Assembly: GCA_964626385.1 (NCBI GenBank)
Contig: CAZVEO010000078.1
Location: 1 to 10,748 of the forward strand
Direction of reading: 5' to 3'
DNA length: 10,748 nt
Source: Scybalousia_A sp964626385
Lineage (GTDB): Bacteria; Bacteroidota; Bacteroidia; Bacteroidales; P3
In this document: positions 6,931 to 10,748 of the stretch, piece after piece
Layout of the letters: every line of letters starts with the position of its first letter
Numbering within the stretch: the first letter of the stretch is position 1
Made by a program: the position numbers and the translations under genes
The notes under the pieces: generated by a model
What the model saw: only the letters and a program-made list of their open reading frames with translations
Told to the model about the DNA's origin: nothing
Databases searched by the model: none

Positions 6931-9921
6931 ATGTTTATGCGAATAAAGAAAAAACTCTTAATGGTTATGATGCTCTTGGTGAGTGTTGTAACTATGGCTG
7001 TACCTGCAGATAAAACACCTGTTAATATCAAACAGCCAAATGGTAAAAATCTAACTTTAATACTTTCTGGTGATGAAAGACTTAATTGGGCTAATACTTT
7101 GGATGGCTATACTCTTTTGCATGATAAGGAAGGCTCTTGGGTCTATGCAATGAGGGATGCAGAGGGAAATATGGTGCCTTCTTCTGTTTTGGCTTGCAAT
7201 GAGCAAGAACGCTCTCAAACAGAAAAAGATTTTTTGAGAAACATAGAAAAAAATATGTTTTTTTCTTCTTCTCAAATAGAAAGCAAGAGGGAAGAGAATA
7301 TGAAAAAGTTTGGTCCTGTTGAAAAAGCCTATACAGATATTCCTACTGTTGCTTCCGATAGTATATTGGTGATTTTGGTTAATTACACAGATAAAACTTT
7401 CCAATATACTGCTCAAGATTTTTATAATTATTTTGCTCAAGATAATTTTCAAGGTAATGGTAGTGTAAGAGAATATTTTTATTCTCAATCAGGTGGTAAG
7501 TTTGATATGAAATTTAGAGTTGTAGGACCTTACACCCTTAATCACACAAGTTCTTACTATGCAAACAATGGTCAATATTTAGCAAGAGATGCTATCAATG
7601 CAGCAGATGCTGATGTAAATTATGCTAATTTTGCCAATGTAACTTCGGGCAATACCAATAAAGTTGGTTGTGTATTTGTTATGTATGCGGGCACTCCTCA
7701 ATCTTCAACAGGCAATACTGATGAGGTTTGGCCTCACCAATCAGATGTACCAAATTCTATTGTAAAAGATGGAGTACGTTTCTCTCATTATGTTTGTGGT
7801 CCAGAAAAAGCCTCTGCAAGCACTATGGGTTCCATAGGTGTGATGTGTCATGAGTTTGGTCATGCCTTAGGACTTCCAGATTACTATGATACTTATAATA
7901 ATGGAGGTGGAGCGGTTTCTTCTGTCTATTCTACAGGATACTATGATTTAATGTGTTCTGGTTGCTACAATAACAGTCAAAAAACTCCTCCTAATTTATC
8001 TGCAAGTGAAAAAATGGCTTTGGATTGGCTTGCTAAAATGGATACTCTTACTGTTAGTAGAGATTCTATAAGACTTCCGGTTATAAAAGGTGGTAATGAT
8101 ACTGCTTATTTGGTAAGAGTAAATGGAACGCAAGAGTTTTTTACCGTAGAGGCTAGAAGTAAAACAGGTTGGGATGCTTATTTGCCAAGTGCGGGAATAC
8201 TTATACATCATGGTAATTGGACAAAATTACTTAATTGGTATAACAATGGAAGTAATACTATAAATGTTAATGCTTCTGATAGAGGTTGGTTTATAGAGTC
8301 TGCTGTAGGTACTATGACTAATTACAATGAAGCTCAGTGGGCTTTTGTTGGCAATTCCAATAGGAATTATTTTACACGTAATTCTTCCAATAGAATATCT
8401 CGTGCAAATGGAACAACACCTATAAACGACATTAACTTTACTTCTATGTTTAAGGTTAATGATTCTTTGTATATGTTTAGTTTCAATAGTGAAACTCCTA
8501 TGCTTGAAACAGGTAATTCCACAAATATAACAAAAACTTCTTTTTCTACAAGTGGTAGAATTCTTTATCAAGGTTTGCAAAGTATAACAGCAAAAGGTAT
8601 AGTCTACTCTACTTCAGAGGATTGTCCTTTTGTGGAGGATAGTGCTGTTTATGATAATAATATGTCTGATACAATAAATATTGCTTCTATTTCTATAACA
8701 GGATTGCAAAGAGGAACAACTTATTATTATCGTTCTTTCATAAAGAATGCATCCGATACACTTCTTGGACCTATTAGAAGTGTAAACACTCTTTCTGGTT
8801 TGGGTTTTGTTTCAGTGCAAAACGCAAGCAACATTGAAGAAACATCAGCAACTTTGACTGCTAACCTTCAATCTATAGGTGATACTACTTTTGTATCAAA
8901 AGGGTTTGTTTTAACCGATGATGCTTCTATAGATTTGAATTTGGATAATAATGATACTATTATCTATGTTAGTGGTTCTTCTTTGGGCTCTTACAATTAT
9001 AGTGTAAGTGGTTTGATAAGTGGCCAAACTTATTATGTTAAGGCTTTTGTAACCAATGAATATGGTACGGCTTATAGTAGTAGAATTAGTTTCCAAACTT
9101 CACATCCTGCTATAACAAATAATACAATAACTGCTACTACTCCTCAGGTGTGTGAACAAACACAACCGGGACAAATAACAGGTAATGAACCAGGCGGTGG
9201 TTTTGGCAATTTTACTTATCTTTGGCAAAAAAGAGAAGGTAATATTTGGGTTGAAGCAGATGGTGTTAATAATCAACAAAGTTATCAACCTCCTGTTCTA
9301 ACTGATAGCACTCAGTTTAGACGTATAGTTTATTCCAATGGTCTTATAGGCGATATCTCTAATACAGTCCTTATAGATGTACAAATATCAAGAGGAGGGG
9401 TTGTTAATTTCGCAAATGAATCTGTAGTTAAATATAGTCAAGGTACTTTTACATTGTCGGGTAGGAGAGGAGATGTTGTTGCTTGGGAAAAATCTTCTGA
9501 TAACTTTGCTACTTATGAGACAATCAATGTAACTACTACTTCTTACACAGAAACCTTTGACGAGGTTGGAGAGTTTTCTTATAGAGTTTTGGTACAAATA
9601 GGCTCTTGTCCTTCTACTTATTCACAGTCAAAGACTGTAACCGTGTTGCCTAATTCTTCTATAGAGAGTGTGGAAAATGGTTTATCTTTCTCTGTTGTGC
9701 CAAATCCTGTAACTAACGGAACTTTTGTTCTAATCTCTTCAATAAATAATGCAGAAAGAGTTTCTATTGTCAATGTTTTGGGACAAGTTGTTTATCAAGA
9801 ACAGAATGTAGATTTGACCAATAAGACATTCTCCTTACCAAACATAGACAACGGTTCTTATATAATAAGAGTAGAATCTAAGGGTAAAACAACACAACAA
9901 AAAATAGTAATAAACAAATAA
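6931..9921 (+). CDS. Secreted M6-family zinc metalloprotease with T9SS sorting domain
   Basis: The protein has 996 residues. A signal peptide (MRIKKKLLMVMMLLVSVVTMA) begins at Met1 or, equally plausibly, at Met3 (6937). A propeptide-like region follows (about 24-125; QPNGKNLTLILSGDERLNW, TLDGYTLL), typical of M6 enzymes. The catalytic domain carries HEFGHALGLPD at 307-317, giving zinc ligands H307, H311 and probably D317 with general base E308, then a GYYDLMCSG turn. Downstream come two FN3-like modules (about 524-620 and 625-724; each has a TTYYYRSF or QTYYVKAF motif), two Ig-like modules (about 728-815 and 815-905) and a type A sorting domain (about 917-996; VPNPVTNGTF, IVNVLGQVV, final KIVINK). 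It should be exported through T9SS and degrade extracellular proteins. It resembles the immune-inhibitor-A class, but its substrate cannot be told from sequence. ridA follows after 15 bases. Confidence 0.95.
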   Translation: MFMRIKKKLLMVMMLLVSVVTMAVPADKTPVNIKQPNGKNLTLILSGDERLNWANTLDGYTLLHDKEGSWVYAMRDAEGNMVPSSVLACNEQERSQTEKDFLRNIEKNMFFSSSQIESKREENMKKFGPVEKAYTDIPTVASDSILVILVNYTDKTFQYTAQDFYNYFAQDNFQGNGSVREYFYSQSGGKFDMKFRVVGPYTLNHTSSYYANNGQYLARDAINAADADVNYANFANVTSGNTNKVGCVFVMYAGTPQSSTGNTDEVWPHQSDVPNSIVKDGVRFSHYVCGPEKASASTMGSIGVMCHEFGHALGLPDYYDTYNNGGGAVSSVYSTGYYDLMCSGCYNNSQKTPPNLSASEKMALDWLAKMDTLTVSRDSIRLPVIKGGNDTAYLVRVNGTQEFFTVEARSKTGWDAYLPSAGILIHHGNWTKLLNWYNNGSNTINVNASDRGWFIESAVGTMTNYNEAQWAFVGNSNRNYFTRNSSNRISRANGTTPINDINFTSMFKVNDSLYMFSFNSETPMLETGNSTNITKTSFSTSGRILYQGLQSITAKGIVYSTSEDCPFVEDSAVYDNNMSDTINIASISITGLQRGTTYYYRSFIKNASDTLLGPIRSVNTLSGLGFVSVQNASNIEETSATLTANLQSIGDTTFVSKGFVLTDDASIDLNLDNNDTIIYVSGSSLGSYNYSVSGLISGQTYYVKAFVTNEYGTAYSSRISFQTSHPAITNNTITATTPQVCEQTQPGQITGNEPGGGFGNFTYLWQKREGNIWVEADGVNNQQSYQPPVLTDSTQFRRIVYSNGLIGDISNTVLIDVQISRGGVVNFANESVVKYSQGTFTLSGRRGDVVAWEKSSDNFATYETINVTTTSYTETFDEVGEFSYRVLVQIGSCPSTYSQSKTVTVLPNSSIESVENGLSFSVVPNPVTNGTFVLISSINNAERVSIVNVLGQVVYQEQNVDLTNKTFSLPNIDNGSYIIRVESKGKTTQQKIVINK

Positions 9922-9936
9922 AAGTTTTTTAATAAA

Positions 9937-10317
9937 ATGAATAAAGTTATAAAAACAAATAATGCACCTGCAGCAATAGGACCTTATTCTCAGGCTATAA
10001 AGGCTGGTAATGGAATGTTATTTATTTCAGGTCAAATTCCTGTAAATCCTGCTAATGGAGAAATACCAGAAGGTATTACAGCACAAACCACGCAGGCTTT
10101 GGAGAACGTTGGAGCAATACTTAAAGAGGCTGGTTACTCTTTTAATGATGTTTGCAAGACAACCTGTTTGCTTAATTCTATGGACGATTTTGCTGCTATG
10201 AATGAAGTTTATGCAAAATACTTTACAGAAACCCTACCGGCAAGGGCTGCTTTTGCAGTTGTAAAATTGCCAAAAGGAGTTCTAGTAGAAATAGAAGCTA
10301 TAGCATATAAAGAATAA
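9937..10317 (+). CDS. ridA: RidA family reactive enamine/imine deaminase
   Basis: The protein has 126 residues, normal for the RidA/YjgF/YER057c/UK114 family. These cytoplasmic trimers hydrolyse 2-aminoacrylate and related enamine/imine intermediates released by PLP enzymes such as threonine and serine dehydratases, protecting PLP-dependent targets. Family hallmarks are present: the N-terminal APAAIGPYSQA with Y17, SGQIPVNP at 31-38, and the C-terminal LPARAAFAVVKLPKGVLVEIEAIA. R103 corresponds to the catalytic arginine (Arg105 in the E. coli protein) and E118 to the conserved glutamate, which places it in the deaminase-competent RidA subfamily. The start codon is 15 bases after the protease stop codon with no promoter evident between, so read-through from the protease transcript is likely even though the functions seem unrelated. 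Confidence 0.96.
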   Translation: MNKVIKTNNAPAAIGPYSQAIKAGNGMLFISGQIPVNPANGEIPEGITAQTTQALENVGAILKEAGYSFNDVCKTTCLLNSMDDFAAMNEVYAKYFTETLPARAAFAVVKLPKGVLVEIEAIAYKE

Positions 10318-10376
10318 TGTATTTTTTAAGAAAATATTGTCTTTACAACAATAGATACATTGATTTTATATAATAG

Positions 10377-10414
10377 AAAAGGGATGGAATTTGAGTTTTC
10401 CATCTCTTTTTTTT
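10377..10414 (+). terminator. Intrinsic terminator after ridA
   Basis: The left arm 10377-10389 (AAAAGGGATGGAA) pairs with 10398-10410 through 13 positions, one of them G-U, around an 8-base loop. The right arm runs into T8 at 10407-10414. It lies 59 bases after the ridA stop codon and is the natural end of the protease-ridA transcript. Confidence 0.85.
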
Positions 10415-10438
10415 GTTGTGAGTTGTTGTAAATAATAA

Positions 10439-10626
10439 ACGCTAACTTTTTGTAAGGAAGTTGAAGAATTTCAATTGGTTGGGCAGATTGTTTTGATGAG
10501 TGTGGTGGAAAATTAACTTTTAGGTGTGGTTTGTTTGGCATGAAAGGATAGGCACACAAAGAAGTAACAATATTGGTCAAAAAAACCACCTAAACTCACG
10601 CTAACTCGGTGTAAGGAATTGATGAA
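10439..10626 (+). repeat. Imperfect direct repeat pair flanking a non-coding spacer
   Basis: ACGCTAACT-nnn-TGTAAGGAA followed by TTGA and GAA occurs at 10439-10468 and again at 10598-10626, with a three-base substitution, one indel and one further change. The offset is about 159 bases. The second copy runs straight into the palindromic repeat unit at 10625. The spacer holds no credible gene. The pair could be a duplicated fragment or part of the repeat element's border. Confidence 0.55.
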
Positions 10627-10688
10627 AAAAGTAACGACTCTACCCTTATAAAACACCCTGTGGGTGCAACCTCTGCTAACCTATAAAA
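10625..10688 (-). repeat. Palindrome-plus-tail repeat, right-hand inverted copy D
   Basis: Read on the minus strand, this copy is TTTTATAGGTTAG (10688-10676), a short spacer, the palindrome CACCCACAGGGTG, then a 28-base tail (10653-10626) ending TTACTTTTT. The tail matches copy A at 25 of 28 bases. 10643-10668 is an exact inverted match to 365-390. This compact copy contains all the pieces seen scattered at the left end and is the best model of a full unit (about 64 bases). Confidence 0.75.
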
Positions 10689-10748
10689 ACCCTAAAAAAC
10701 ACCTCTCAAAAAAAAATTTCGGGAAATCACGTAAATACCTATTTAAAA
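10689..10748. other. Non-coding right edge
   Basis: This is A-rich sequence with no ORF. A short weak inverted repeat (ATTTC-GG-GAAAT, 10716-10727) sits next to an A-run, which on the minus strand would read as a tiny stem plus T-run. It is too small to call a terminator. Confidence 0.3.

Noticed and set aside
6393..7031. 212-residue minus-strand ORF spanning the gap between the two T9SS genes
   Set aside because: It runs antisense through the conserved sorting domain, the terminator hairpin, the predicted promoter and the protease signal peptide. Its Ile/Thr/Ser-rich low-complexity product looks like a shadow.
10326..10589. 87-residue minus-strand ORF after ridA
   Set aside because: It reads through the ridA terminator, has no signal, domain or promoter, and its composition matches random AT-rich sequence.
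206..10688. Composite transposon bounded by inverted repeats
   Set aside because: Similar copies occur several times in both orientations within the left cluster, there is no transposase or target duplication, and the interior holds housekeeping genes such as valS.

Overview
The window is AT-rich chromosomal DNA from a member of the Bacteroidota, most likely Bacteroidales. Three things point there. Two secreted proteins end in a type IX secretion (T9SS) type A sorting domain. Upstream of these genes are sequences fitting the Bacteroidota promoter form (TTG/TTTG, 19 nt, TAnnTTTG). The gene starts follow A-rich leaders rather than clear Shine-Dalgarno sequences. All five genes I accept lie on the plus strand.

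Layout: (1) 1-662 has no gene. It holds one strong hairpin (13-54) and then a dense cluster of short GC-rich palindromes (206-541), most of them joined to a common AT-rich tail starting TTTTATA. (2) 663-4314 looks like a two-gene unit: a secreted YD-repeat-like protein of unknown role, then valyl-tRNA synthetase (valS) 13 bases later. (3) 4455-6743 encodes a large T9SS cargo protein of unknown function. It has its own predicted promoter, set among three copies of a TTGCAATT(T)GAA motif, and ends at a strong, probably bidirectional terminator. (4) 6931-9921 encodes a secreted M6-family zinc metalloprotease with FN3-like and Ig-like modules and a T9SS domain, behind a predicted promoter with exact 19-nt spacing. 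(5) 9937-10317 is ridA, 15 bases after the protease stop codon and followed by a terminator. (6) 10318-10748 has no gene but carries another copy of the palindrome-plus-tail repeat, inverted relative to most of the left-hand copies.

valS and ridA are housekeeping genes for translation and for detoxifying reactive enamine/imine metabolites. The two T9SS cargo genes presumably supply surface or secreted proteins. I see no pathway linking all five genes. The least explained part is the repeat family: several palindromes differ in sequence but keep their self-complementarity, and the same grammar recurs at both ends of the window. I found no CRISPR array, tRNA, rRNA, transposase or prophage gene.
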